Notes: generated by a model from the sequence alone, not told the origin. Shown: positions 1 through 5,795, numbered from the stretch's first letter. The stretch is DNA of 7,167 nucleotides from Candidatus Gastranaerophilales bacterium (GCA_944324205.1 CALUVK010000078.1:1-7167); one strand, 5' to 3'. Translations and numbers: made by a program.

Positions 1-302
1 AATTTTTCAAAAGTTTCTTCTGAAATTTCTTCATCCTTATATTGCCTTATGCTTCTTCTAGATTTTATAAGGCTAAGAATATCAAAATAATTAACCGGTA
101 CTGAATCTTCTGGATTTTTATTATTAAAAGAAAGTGCGCCCGTAGGGCATATTGCCATACAGTGTTGACAAGCTATACAATTTTCTTCTTTTTTCATATA
201 TGGAAAATTATCTTTATCAAATTCTATACATGAAGTCAGGCAATCACTTATACACAAACCGCACCTTACACACTTTTCCTTATCAATATTAATTGTTTTC
301 AT
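1..302 (-). CDS. 4Fe-4S ferredoxin-nitroreductase fusion, N-terminal part (runs off the window)
   Basis: Reading leftward from the ATG at 302, 100 codons stay open to the window edge. Residues 1-60 form a bacterial-type two-cluster ferredoxin: cluster motif 1 is C11xxC14xxC17xxxC21 and motif 2 is C42xxC45xxC48xxxC52 followed by Pro53. From about residue 74 a nitroreductase begins, with the hallmark S81-R-R-S-I-R-Q-Y segment, whose Arg/Ser residues normally contact the FMN phosphate. Such fusions are soluble flavoproteins in anaerobes. The ferredoxin domain is thought to feed electrons to the FMN; the natural substrate is usually unknown. The start is supported by an AAGGAG ribosome site at 308-313, 5 nt before the ATG. 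The C-terminal FMN domain lies outside the window, so full length cannot be judged. The gene is divergent from the exporter at 335. The fold assignment is firm; the substrate is not. Confidence 0.9.
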   Translation of the reverse strand, partial: MKTINIDKEKCVRCGLCISDCLTSCIEFDKDNFPYMKKEENCIACQHCMAICPTGALSFNNKNPEDSVPVNYFDILSLIKSRRSIRQYKDEEISEETFEK

Positions 303-307
303 AAAAA

Positions 308-313
308 CTCCTT
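308..313 (-). promoter_or_regulatory. Ribosome binding site of the ferredoxin-nitroreductase gene
   Basis: The minus strand reads AAGGAG here, followed by 5 nt (all T) and then the ATG at 302. It fixes the start of a gene whose end is not in the window. Confidence 0.75.
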
Positions 314-327
314 CTTGATTTTGTAGA

Positions 328-356
328 ATATTAGATGTTTAATGACCTTATGTTAA
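328..356 (-). promoter_or_regulatory. Candidate sigma-70 promoter for the ferredoxin-nitroreductase gene
   Basis: On the minus strand, TTAACA (351-356; 5 of 6 match to TTGACA) is followed by a 17-nt spacer and TAATAT (328-333; 4 of 6 match to TATAAT). Transcription would start near 321 and give a short leader carrying the AAGGAG site. The -35 box lies inside the first codons of the divergent exporter gene. In such AT-rich DNA a chance match is possible. Confidence 0.35.
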
Positions 357-1285
357 TATCAATTTTAGAAAAAATCAATGGGCTATATGAAGGCATCTTT
401 GCTCCTGTTGATGAACTAGTTGAAAAATTACCTCTTGCAGAATGGATAACTGATGCTATTTGCGACAGTATTCATTTGCTACCATTTTTATTTATTATAT
501 TTCTATTAATAGAGATTATTGAATATTATTATGCAGATAAAATCAATGAACTTTTGAAAAAAACCGGAAAATACGGCGTAGCAGTGGGAGCACTCGCCGC
601 AATTTTTCCGCAATGCGGGTTTTCTGTAATAGCTAGCAGTCTTTATTCTAAAAGAATCATTTCCCGAGGCTGTTTGCTTGCTGTTTACCTTGCTACATCT
701 GATGAAACAATTCCAATACTTCTTGCAACACCTGCTAAAGCTTATTTAATTATACCTATTGTAGGTATTAAATTATTTATTGGTATTTTGATGGGATATT
801 TCATAGACCTTATTTTTCCGATAAAACTTATTCCCGATACAGGTCAAGACATCAATATTAATACTACCGAAGAAGGTTGCTGCAAACATAATATTGAACA
901 CGGACACAAAAGGGAAATTATAATTCATCCGCTTATGCATACTTTGAACGTATTTGTTTTTATACTTATAATTACCTTGATTTTAAATTACTGTCTTACT
1001 AATATTGCTATAACAGATTTTATTTCCGGAGGAAAAATTATTCAGCCGTTTTTAGCTGCATTAATCGGACTTATCCCTAATTGTGCTATTTCCATTGGAC
1101 TTACGTTAATGCTTATAAAAGGTACAATAACCTTTGGAGCTTTAATGGCAGGACTTTTATCAAATGCGGGACTGGGACTTTTAGTTTTGCTAAAAAATAA
1201 CGATTTCAAAGATAGCTTAAAAATAGTCTTTATATTATTTTTAATAAGTACTGTTTCCGGAATTGCAATTAACTTTTTGCTGTAA
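335..1285 (+). CDS. Putative heavy-metal/manganese exporter, ArsP_2 (10TM exporter) family permease
   Basis: This 316-residue integral membrane protein has about eight visible hydrophobic segments, near residues 46-66, 80-101, 112-131, 137-161, 203-223, 235-255, 264-286 and 295-316. The Pro-Gln-Cys-Gly motif (P92-C94-G95), the T121-S-D-E-T stretch and P248-N-C250 match the family labelled in databases as putative arsenic efflux protein or putative manganese transporter. Residues 85-130 and 241-286 align without gaps, which shows an internal duplication. The hydrophilic loop between the halves is rich in possible metal ligands (C182, C183, H185, H189, H191, H198, H202). The start is uncertain: no clear Shine-Dalgarno sequence precedes 335, and residues 1-40 form a non-membrane extension. 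ATG 350 is an in-frame alternative. The likely role is export of a divalent or heavy metal across the inner membrane; the ion is not shown by sequence. Confidence 0.85.
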   Translation: MFNDLMLISILEKINGLYEGIFAPVDELVEKLPLAEWITDAICDSIHLLPFLFIIFLLIEIIEYYYADKINELLKKTGKYGVAVGALAAIFPQCGFSVIASSLYSKRIISRGCLLAVYLATSDETIPILLATPAKAYLIIPIVGIKLFIGILMGYFIDLIFPIKLIPDTGQDININTTEEGCCKHNIEHGHKREIIIHPLMHTLNVFVFILIITLILNYCLTNIAITDFISGGKIIQPFLAALIGLIPNCAISIGLTLMLIKGTITFGALMAGLLSNAGLGLLVLLKNNDFKDSLKIVFILFLISTVSGIAINFLL

Positions 1286-1318
1286 CGCAAATTATTTTTT
1301 TATGAGCTTTATAATAAT

Positions 1319-2299
1319 ATGAAAGTTTCTACACAAACATATACAACCCCGAATTTTCAGGGGTATTCAAGGCAAATACAAAAACAAATAGACCGTGTTT
1401 TAATAGAACCCGATAACAAAAACCTTCGTATACAGCTCGCAAAAAGCATAAAAAACGGGATTCATACAATATTAACTCCTGAAAAATTTATAGGAGAAGG
1501 TTCACATAATAAAGTTTATAAAATTACACGGAAATATGCAGCCAGAATTCCTCGCAAAACTGAAATAGATGCATCATTATTACCTGAACAAGTCAGTCTT
1601 GGTAAAAAAATTTTTTCTGGTTTATGTAACTATTTTGGAGAAGCAATTGTAGAACTTGATAAATTTCAAATATTAACAAACATTGGACAGCATAGACCGG
1701 CTGGTGTACCAGAGCATTTATCAAAAATTTTTTCAAAGAATAAAATAAATAAATATTATCTTAACAAATACTTACCTAAATTTGCACATATTCCTCAATC
1801 AGCTTATGACATCCTGGCAAAAGACATTAACAAATTAAATGAAATTATACTTGGTCCTAGACATTTCTGCCAGTTTGATTCAATTAATCCTAACAATATT
1901 GTTGCTCATAGAGGGAATTTGTATTTAGTCGATGAGATTGATACACTTTGTGACAGGTCATATTCAAATACAACAGCAAAATTATTAGAAGTATTTATAA
2001 ATCGTGCCACAAAAGATATGGATGCTCCTGATGCCGGTATAAAACTCCCGCTTGTAAGAAAAATCTTTCGAAAAGTTATTTTAGCATCTTCCAGAGCAAA
2101 CCTTCTGCATGCAAATTCCAGATGGGATTTTATGAATTGGGAAAAAGCTCTAAAAAAATGTCATATAGACAATAATGCCTCAGATGTTATAGCAAAACTT
2201 GAAGAAATTGATTCAAAATTTCCACACCCTGATTTAAAAGATAAAAAACTCAAGGCGTATTTAGATAACCTATTTATAGCAAATCCTTTATTTAGATGA
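1319..2299 (+). CDS. Protein-kinase-fold (possible pseudokinase) protein of unknown function
   Basis: The product has 326 residues, with no signal peptide or membrane segment. An N-terminal tail of about 55 residues carries an Asn-Phe-Gln-Gly tag (12-15). A kinase-like core follows: a glycine-rich loop G59-E-G61-S-H-N-K-V66-Y67; a beta-3-like strand Y73-A-A-R-I-P-R-K80; a possible helix-C Glu90; a hinge near I118-L-T; a catalytic-loop-like F186-D-S-I-N-P-N-N193-I-V; and a metal-binding (DFG-like) Asp205 in L-V-D-E-I-D. If P191 and N193 are aligned with the standard HRDxxxxN loop, the catalytic Asp falls on Ser188, with Asp187 one place early. It may therefore be inactive or use Asp187. The C-terminal 110 residues are mostly helical and unassigned. 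The gene follows the exporter by 33 bp, so co-transcription is possible, although TATAAT at 1310-1315 lies just before the start. No good Shine-Dalgarno sequence is seen. The substrate is unknown; an aminoglycoside/choline-kinase-like fold is an alternative description. Confidence 0.6.
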   Translation: MKVSTQTYTTPNFQGYSRQIQKQIDRVLIEPDNKNLRIQLAKSIKNGIHTILTPEKFIGEGSHNKVYKITRKYAARIPRKTEIDASLLPEQVSLGKKIFSGLCNYFGEAIVELDKFQILTNIGQHRPAGVPEHLSKIFSKNKINKYYLNKYLPKFAHIPQSAYDILAKDINKLNEIILGPRHFCQFDSINPNNIVAHRGNLYLVDEIDTLCDRSYSNTTAKLLEVFINRATKDMDAPDAGIKLPLVRKIFRKVILASSRANLLHANSRWDFMNWEKALKKCHIDNNASDVIAKLEEIDSKFPHPDLKDKKLKAYLDNLFIANPLFR

Positions 2300-2335
2300 T
2301 GTAATATTCATTAATAAATAATATTATGTTATAAG

Positions 2336-2344
2336 AAGGGGGAG
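2336..2344 (+). promoter_or_regulatory. Strong ribosome binding site before the four-cysteine protein
   Basis: AAGGGGGAG lies 6 nt before the ATG at 2351. It is the most G-rich spot for several hundred bases, and it is good evidence that the short 69-codon frame is really translated. A TATTAT at 2322-2327 could be a -10 box, but I see no convincing -35. Confidence 0.7.
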
Positions 2345-2350
2345 TGTGTA

Positions 2351-2560
2351 ATGCTCAATCATGCTATAATAGAACCGCCGCAGACGGAAATGTCTAGTTC
2401 AATTACTAAAAATTGGACGGAACAAGCTATAGAATGTTATAAGCTTAATGGCAACTGCAAAGAATGTTCAATAAAAAAGGCTCATTATTCTTTTGATTGT
2501 CAGATGCCAAAAGTTGTAGAAATTCTAAAGCTTATAAATGGCGAACCTGATATGGATTAA
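2351..2560 (+). CDS. Small four-cysteine protein of unknown function (69 aa)
   Basis: I do not recognise a named family. The frame is supported by a strong ribosome site and by a compact, protein-like composition. After a polar N-terminus of about 20 residues comes W22-T-E-Q-A-I-E-C29-Y, then C36-K-E-C39-S-I-K-K, C50-Q-M-P-K and a helical end V-V-E-I-L-K-L-I. The cysteine spacing is CX6CX2CX10C, which could hold a zinc ion or an iron-sulfur cluster. No signal peptide or membrane segment is present, so a cytosolic protein is expected. It stands alone: 51 bp downstream of the kinase-like gene, with its stop codon overlapping that of the convergent nitroreductase. A metal-binding regulatory or adaptor role would fit but is inference. 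Confidence 0.7.
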   Translation: MLNHAIIEPPQTEMSSSITKNWTEQAIECYKLNGNCKECSIKKAHYSFDCQMPKVVEILKLINGEPDMD

Positions 2561-3159
2561 AACTTATTACCGATTTTTTCTAAGAAAACAACAGAATCAA
2601 ATTCTTTACGTATTTTGTTTGTCTCAGTATGTTCTGCTTCATATCCTAAAGTTATTATTGTCGAAATTATCTGTTTTTCATTAAGACCTAACTTTTCCTT
2701 AACTTTAGCAGAAAGTTCCGGCAAAACCCCTGTGATTTCATTCCCTAATGCACCGATTATGCAGGATTTAATATTTAAAGATTCTGCTTCCAGCATCATA
2801 TAAGATATTGGATAGATTATCTGTTCCAAAGTTCTTATCAAAAGGCCATTTTCGCCTTGAAGAGCCGGATTGAGAGCCGGTTTTGAAATGTGTGTAATCT
2901 TTGCTTCTTCCCAGGCGCTTTTATCAGCAACACAAACAATCAAAGCATCTGCATTCTTAACATGAGCCTGTCCACACGAAAGTTCAGAAAGCAACTCCTT
3001 GTTTTCTTGTGATTTTACTAAAATAAATTTCCATGACTGCACATTCATCCACGAAGGAGCAAGTCTGCCGGCTTCAAGAACTTTTTTTAAATCCTCATCA
3101 GGAATATGTTTGTCTGAATATTTTCTTACACTCTTTCTTGATTTAATTAAGTCTAACAT
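2557..3159 (-). CDS. Nitroreductase family FMN-dependent oxidoreductase
   Basis: The 200-residue protein begins M-L-D-L-I-K-S-R-K-S-V-R-K-Y, the typical N-terminus of small nitroreductases, where Arg8, Ser10 and Arg12 are expected FMN contacts. It continues with A33-P-S-W-M-N-V-Q-S-W-K-F-I-L-V. The C-terminal half has the usual Ile-Gly-Ala-Leu-Gly segment and a final T-L-G-Y strand. Members are cytosolic homodimers using NAD(P)H to reduce nitro groups, quinones or flavins; the physiological substrate cannot be read here. The frame is open back to 3333, but I chose ATG 3159. It has AAGGAG at 3166-3171 with 6-nt spacing, and homology begins exactly there. It lies 52 bp downstream of the LCP gene on the same strand and may share its transcript. 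It is distinct from the ferredoxin-fused nitroreductase at the left edge. Confidence 0.9.
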   Translation of the reverse strand: MLDLIKSRKSVRKYSDKHIPDEDLKKVLEAGRLAPSWMNVQSWKFILVKSQENKELLSELSCGQAHVKNADALIVCVADKSAWEEAKITHISKPALNPALQGENGLLIRTLEQIIYPISYMMLEAESLNIKSCIIGALGNEITGVLPELSAKVKEKLGLNEKQIISTIITLGYEAEHTETNKIRKEFDSVVFLEKIGNKF

Positions 3160-3165
3160 GCACGG

Positions 3166-3171
3166 CTCCTT
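3166..3171 (-). promoter_or_regulatory. Ribosome binding site deciding the nitroreductase start
   Basis: The minus strand reads AAGGAG, 6 nt before the ATG at 3159. It argues against the longer open frame that begins at 3333. Confidence 0.8.
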
Positions 3172-3191
3172 TCTTTTCTCTATTTTTTTTA

Positions 3192-3217
3192 CCCCTTTAC
3201 CCTTTTTACCCCTACCC
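3192..3217 (-). other. Four-G-run tract, potential G-quadruplex, at the LCP/nitroreductase junction
   Basis: On the minus (coding) strand there are four runs of three or four G: complement of 3215-3217, 3209-3212, 3200-3202 and 3192-3195. The loops are 2, 6 and 4 nt. This satisfies the usual G3+N1-7 quadruplex pattern in an otherwise G-poor region. The first two runs straddle the LCP stop codon (3212-3214), so the structure would form in the mRNA between the two genes. Three of the runs share a GGG(G)TAAA unit. Folding is inferred from pattern only. Confidence 0.5.
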
Positions 3218-4513
3218 TTCTGCAAGGACAACGGTAAAATCACTACCAACAGAGAAAGTTTCTGTCGGATCATATATAAACTGCATACTATCCAGCTCCG
3301 GCATTTTCTTTTGAAGCCAATTAAAGAAATCAACTGATACCGCGTTTTTATTTGCTACAAAACGCGTATGTGAAAGATGCGTAATCTTTAGCATATTAAC
3401 TTCAAACCCTAATTCATTGAGTTTCTCTTTCATTGCCATAGCTTCTTCTTCTTTTTTAGGCGAATACATTATACCGCCTTTAAATTTAGTTCCATCTAAA
3501 GTCGGTTTATCACGGTATATCATTCTATTTATGACTTCCTGCGTTTTTTTAGGATCTAAAATCCAGTAGCTTATATATCCTCTTTGATTTGGAGCACCCG
3601 GAAGAGTTGCAATTTCTATTTTATTTTCATCAACACTTCTGGCAAAGGCAGCATACTGAGAAAGCTCATAAAAACTCATATCTGTTTTTACATAACTGTT
3701 ACAGATATTTAATACTTCTGGAATCTTCGTAATTACCTGAGGCGAATGAAGTTTTTCAAACAAACTCCTCATGAACCATTGCTGTCTCTGAGTTCTTCCT
3801 ATATCACCAAGCCCGTCTTTTCTGTATCTCAAATACCCTACAGCCTGTTTGCCATTTAAAATAGTATTTCCTTTTTGCAAGTCAATGTGAAGTTTTCCGG
3901 CATAATCGTGATATCGCATAGGTTTTTCCACATAAATCGGAATCCCCCCTAAAGCATCAACAATTTTTTCAACAGCTTCGTCATGAACAATAATATATCT
4001 GTCAATTTTAATACCAAAAGTTTCTTTTAGCGTCTTTTTAACTAAATCAATCCCCCCTAAAGCATGTGCGGAATTAATTTTTTGTATTCCATGGTTATCC
4101 GGAAGATAAACTTTACTGTCTCTCGGAATTGATATTGCATTTATAGATTTTGTTTTAGGATCAATATTAACTATTACAATAGTATCCGAACGTGTACCTT
4201 CCCAAATATTTGTTCCTGTACCATTAGAATCCACACCAAGAAGCAAAATATTTTGTCTTTTGGGTGAAAATGGAACCTCAAAATTATTTCTGTCTTTTTT
4301 AGAGAAAAATTCATCTGCTTGTTCTGAATCTAAACCTTTTAAGAAAAAATTATTTTCAACAACCGTTACACAAACTATTACTGCGCATAAAACTGCTAAA
4401 ACAATTGTAAATAGCAGTTTTGCAAAATTAGAAGTACCTTCTCTTTCCTCGCGGATGTTTTTTAAAAATTCCCTGTATTCTTCTTTTTGATTATTATCAT
4501 TCGCTATTTTCAT
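3212..4513 (-). CDS. LytR-CpsA-Psr (LCP) family cell-wall polymer ligase with LytR_C domain
   Basis: The 433-residue protein has a charged cytosolic N-terminus (1-30), one membrane anchor (about 31-52) and an extracytoplasmic LCP domain (about 86-300). Family landmarks are L-L-G-V-D (91-95), R108-S-D110, S128-I-P-R131-D132, K145-I-N-S-A-H, and R229-Y-R231-K-D233 followed by D237-I-G-R240-T-Q-R243-Q-Q. The Arg and Asp residues in these blocks normally bind the polyprenyl-pyrophosphate head group and a metal. Residues about 345-432 resemble the LytR_C domain, ending in S-D-F-T-V-V-L. LCP enzymes move glycopolymers from a lipid carrier to peptidoglycan or to other acceptors outside the membrane. 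It is divergent from a GT9 glycosyltransferase, a fitting envelope partner. ATG 4513 gives a good anchor; the ribosome site is weak (AGAGAG). The polymer handled is unknown. Confidence 0.92.
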   Translation of the reverse strand: MKIANDNNQKEEYREFLKNIREEREGTSNFAKLLFTIVLAVLCAVIVCVTVVENNFFLKGLDSEQADEFFSKKDRNNFEVPFSPKRQNILLLGVDSNGTGTNIWEGTRSDTIVIVNIDPKTKSINAISIPRDSKVYLPDNHGIQKINSAHALGGIDLVKKTLKETFGIKIDRYIIVHDEAVEKIVDALGGIPIYVEKPMRYHDYAGKLHIDLQKGNTILNGKQAVGYLRYRKDGLGDIGRTQRQQWFMRSLFEKLHSPQVITKIPEVLNICNSYVKTDMSFYELSQYAAFARSVDENKIEIATLPGAPNQRGYISYWILDPKKTQEVINRMIYRDKPTLDGTKFKGGIMYSPKKEEEAMAMKEKLNELGFEVNMLKITHLSHTRFVANKNAVSVDFFNWLQKKMPELDSMQFIYDPTETFSVGSDFTVVLAEG

Positions 4514-4535
4514 CTATTTATACTCTCTATAAAAA

Positions 4536-4564
4536 ATTATATTTTAAGCATATACTAAAATCAA
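4536..4564 (-). promoter_or_regulatory. Sigma-70-type promoter of the LCP gene
   Basis: On the minus strand, TTGATT (4559-4564; 4 of 6 match) is followed by a spacer of exactly 17 nt and a perfect TATAAT (4536-4541). The predicted start near 4529 leaves a leader of about 16 nt before the ATG at 4513. This is the best promoter match in the window. The spacing and position are what a vegetative promoter would need. Confidence 0.6.
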
Positions 4565-4570
4565 TTATTG

Positions 4571-4605
4571 AATTTGCGAAAAAATTAACATTTTTCTCGC
4601 AAATT
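4571..4605. repeat. AT-rich inverted repeat (hairpin 1) in the LCP/GT9 intergenic region
   Basis: AATTTGCGA (4571-4579) is the exact reverse complement of TCGCAAATT (4597-4605). Inside it, AAAAA (4580-4584) pairs with TTTTT (4591-4595), with one unpaired C and a 6-nt loop, giving 14 pairs in all. It lies 7 bp beyond the LCP -35 box, so it could be an operator. In the GT9 direction it could be a leader hairpin. There is no following T-run as in a terminator. Confidence 0.6.
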
Positions 4606-4620
4606 TCCGGGAACAATTTC

Positions 4621-4658
4621 ACCTCCGGCCGGGTGTGGGATAGCACCCGGTCAGAGGT
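4621..4658. repeat. GC-rich hairpin (hairpin 2) upstream of the GT9 gene
   Basis: The arms 4621-4635 and 4644-4658 pair over 15 positions, with one C-A mismatch and one G-T wobble, around an 8-nt loop (tgggatag). The outer part is ACCTC/GAGGT and the inner part CCGGGTG/CACCCGG. It is far richer in G and C than its surroundings. It sits between divergent genes, where no terminator is needed, and has no T-run on either side. It may be an RNA leader element of the GT9 transcript, a small RNA, or a mobile palindrome. I match it to no known riboswitch. Confidence 0.65.
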
Positions 4659-4670
4659 TCACACACCCTG

Positions 4671-4699
4671 TTGCAAATGTAACATTTTTCAAGTAAAAA
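4671..4699 (+). promoter_or_regulatory. Weak candidate promoter for the GT9 gene
   Basis: TTGCAA (4671-4676; 4 of 6 match), a 17-nt spacer and TAAAAA (4694-4699; 4 of 6 match) would start transcription at about the ATG (4706), giving a leaderless mRNA. This fits the lack of a good ribosome site before the GT9 gene. The match is weak. If the real promoter is further left, both hairpins would be in the 5' leader. Confidence 0.25.
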
Positions 4700-4705
4700 T
4701 GAGTT

Positions 4706-5695
4706 ATGAAAAAGAAAATTCTTTTTATAAATTTTGGCGGCCTTGGTGATGAAATTTTATTTCTCCCATCAATTATTTCTGTCAAAAAAGAATTTCCTGA
4801 CTCTGAAATCACACTGGTGCTTGAGGCAAGAAGCAGGGGAATTACAAGTCTTACAAATATTATAGATGAAACTCTGTTTGCAAATATTAAGGGAAAAAGA
4901 AAATACTTAGAGCTTTTAAAACTACTCTTTAAAATTTGGACCAAGCAGTTTGATATTGTAGTTTCATCAGGTTCAAATAAATTTATTTCAATATTTTTAT
5001 TTTTGACTTTTATAAAAAAACGTTATGGATATGATACCGGTAAATTGAGTAAAATTTTACTCACAAAATCTGTAAAGTTAAACAAAAATCAATATGCGGT
5101 GAATATGTACCATGACCTTGTACGCCCGCTGACAAATATTATAACAGAACTGCCGCAAATTAATATTGAAAAAAAGCAGACTGAACCAAATACAATTTTA
5201 ATTCATCCAGGAGTAAGTTTGCTAAGCATAAGAAAAAATATGATAAAAACAATTTCTGCCAATATCTGGGCAGAAGTAATTGAAAAACTTGCAAACTGCG
5301 GGAAAAAGGTTATACTAGCTGGCGGACCGGACGATAAAGAAACAATTGAAACAATATTGAAAACTGTTCCGGAAGAAAAGTTTGTAAATATGTATGGTAA
5401 AACTAAAAATCTCCGCGAACTAGCAGAATTAATAGCCCGATCAGAAGTTTTCATCTGTTCTGATTCTGCACCTCTACATATTGCAACCGCTCTTGGTGTA
5501 AGAACTTTTGCAATTTTTGGTTCTACAGATGATAAGAAATTAATCCCGCCAAATGGCAAAATTACCCCGATAAAAGCTGAAGGATGTACTTGTTCGCTAC
5601 GTCCTTGTTTATGGGAAAAACGACAAACTACATGTGAAACTTTAGAATGTCTTAAAATATCTTCGGAATATATAGTTCATTCCGTACTTAAATGA
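4706..5695 (+). CDS. Glycosyltransferase family 9 (ADP-heptose:LPS heptosyltransferase-like)
   Basis: The 329-residue GT-B enzyme has the usual family length. The N-terminal Rossmann half begins K4-I-L-F-I-N-F-G-G-L-G-D15-E-I-L-F-L-P, where the Gly-rich loop and acidic residue match GT9. The C-terminal half shows I164-L-I-H-P-G-V, then V202-I-L-A-G-G-P-D, then C251-S-D-S-A-P-L-H-I-A260, which is the nucleotide-sugar-binding hallmark, and F271-G-S-T-D. A cysteine cluster near the end (C294, C296, C301, C310, C315) is denser than in the rest of the protein. Members add heptose or a related sugar to lipopolysaccharide core or other glycans at the cytosolic face of the inner membrane. The neighbouring divergent LCP gene supports an envelope role. 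The ribosome site is weak. Exact donor and acceptor are not determined. Confidence 0.88.
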   Translation: MKKKILFINFGGLGDEILFLPSIISVKKEFPDSEITLVLEARSRGITSLTNIIDETLFANIKGKRKYLELLKLLFKIWTKQFDIVVSSGSNKFISIFLFLTFIKKRYGYDTGKLSKILLTKSVKLNKNQYAVNMYHDLVRPLTNIITELPQINIEKKQTEPNTILIHPGVSLLSIRKNMIKTISANIWAEVIEKLANCGKKVILAGGPDDKETIETILKTVPEEKFVNMYGKTKNLRELAELIARSEVFICSDSAPLHIATALGVRTFAIFGSTDDKKLIPPNGKITPIKAEGCTCSLRPCLWEKRQTTCETLECLKISSEYIVHSVLK

Positions 5696-5748
5696 AAGAT
5701 ATTTTAATAAGAGAAACATACATTCTTCTATTTTCTCCTATTCGGCAA

Positions 5749-5776
5749 TTTAAATTTTAATTCTCAATTTTATAAT
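5749..5776 (+). promoter_or_regulatory. Candidate promoter of the sigma/anti-sigma operon
   Basis: TTTAAA (5749-5754; 4 of 6 match), a 16-nt spacer and a perfect TATAAT (5771-5776) would start transcription near 5783, just before the AGAAGGA ribosome site. The -10 box contains the first two bases of the upstream ATG at 5775, so that ATG would not be in this mRNA. This favours the 5796 start. I see no clear ECF-type autoregulatory (AAC-type) -35 motif. Confidence 0.4.
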
Positions 5777-5782
5777 GTCATC

Positions 5783-5789
5783 AGAAGGA
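5783..5789 (+). promoter_or_regulatory. Ribosome binding site deciding the sigma factor start
   Basis: AGAAGGA ends 6 nt before the ATG at 5796. It lies downstream of the alternative in-frame ATG at 5775, which has no such site. The later ATG is therefore preferred. Confidence 0.7.
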
Positions 5790-5795
5790 TCCTGC

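Noticed and set aside
1042..1290. Minus-strand 82-codon frame inside the exporter
   Set aside because: It lies antisense to conserved exporter helices; the sense product is clearly the real one.
3160..3333. N-terminal extension of the nitroreductase frame by 58 codons
   Set aside because: It overlaps the LCP coding region, has low-complexity Lys/Gly content translated from the G-run tract, and a proper ribosome site supports ATG 3159.
2999..3337. Plus-strand 112-codon frame across the nitroreductase and LCP ends
   Set aside because: It is antisense to two recognised genes, with no ribosome site and no protein-like pattern.
4621..4658. Intrinsic terminator
   Set aside because: The stem is strong, but no T-run follows on either strand and the flanking genes point away from it.
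4621..4680. tRNA or integron attC site
   Set aside because: There is a GGTTC-like string, but no cloverleaf arms can be formed; the AAC/GTT ends are not accompanied by a proper attC R/L box set or an integrase gene.
4651..4944. Minus-strand 97-codon frame across the GT9 start
   Set aside because: It is a shadow of GT9 coding sequence, with no ribosome site and a protein unlike any family.
5203..5559. Minus-strand 118-codon frame inside GT9
   Set aside because: It is a shadow of the conserved sugar-binding half of GT9.
5692..5760. 22-codon frame overlapping the GT9 stop as ATGA
   Set aside because: The overlap suggests coupling, but there is no ribosome site, recognisable motif or conservation evidence, and it is very short.
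5775..5795. Upstream in-frame ATG of the sigma factor
   Set aside because: It has no ribosome site of its own and sits in a perfect TATAAT box; AGAAGGA supports the ATG at 5796.
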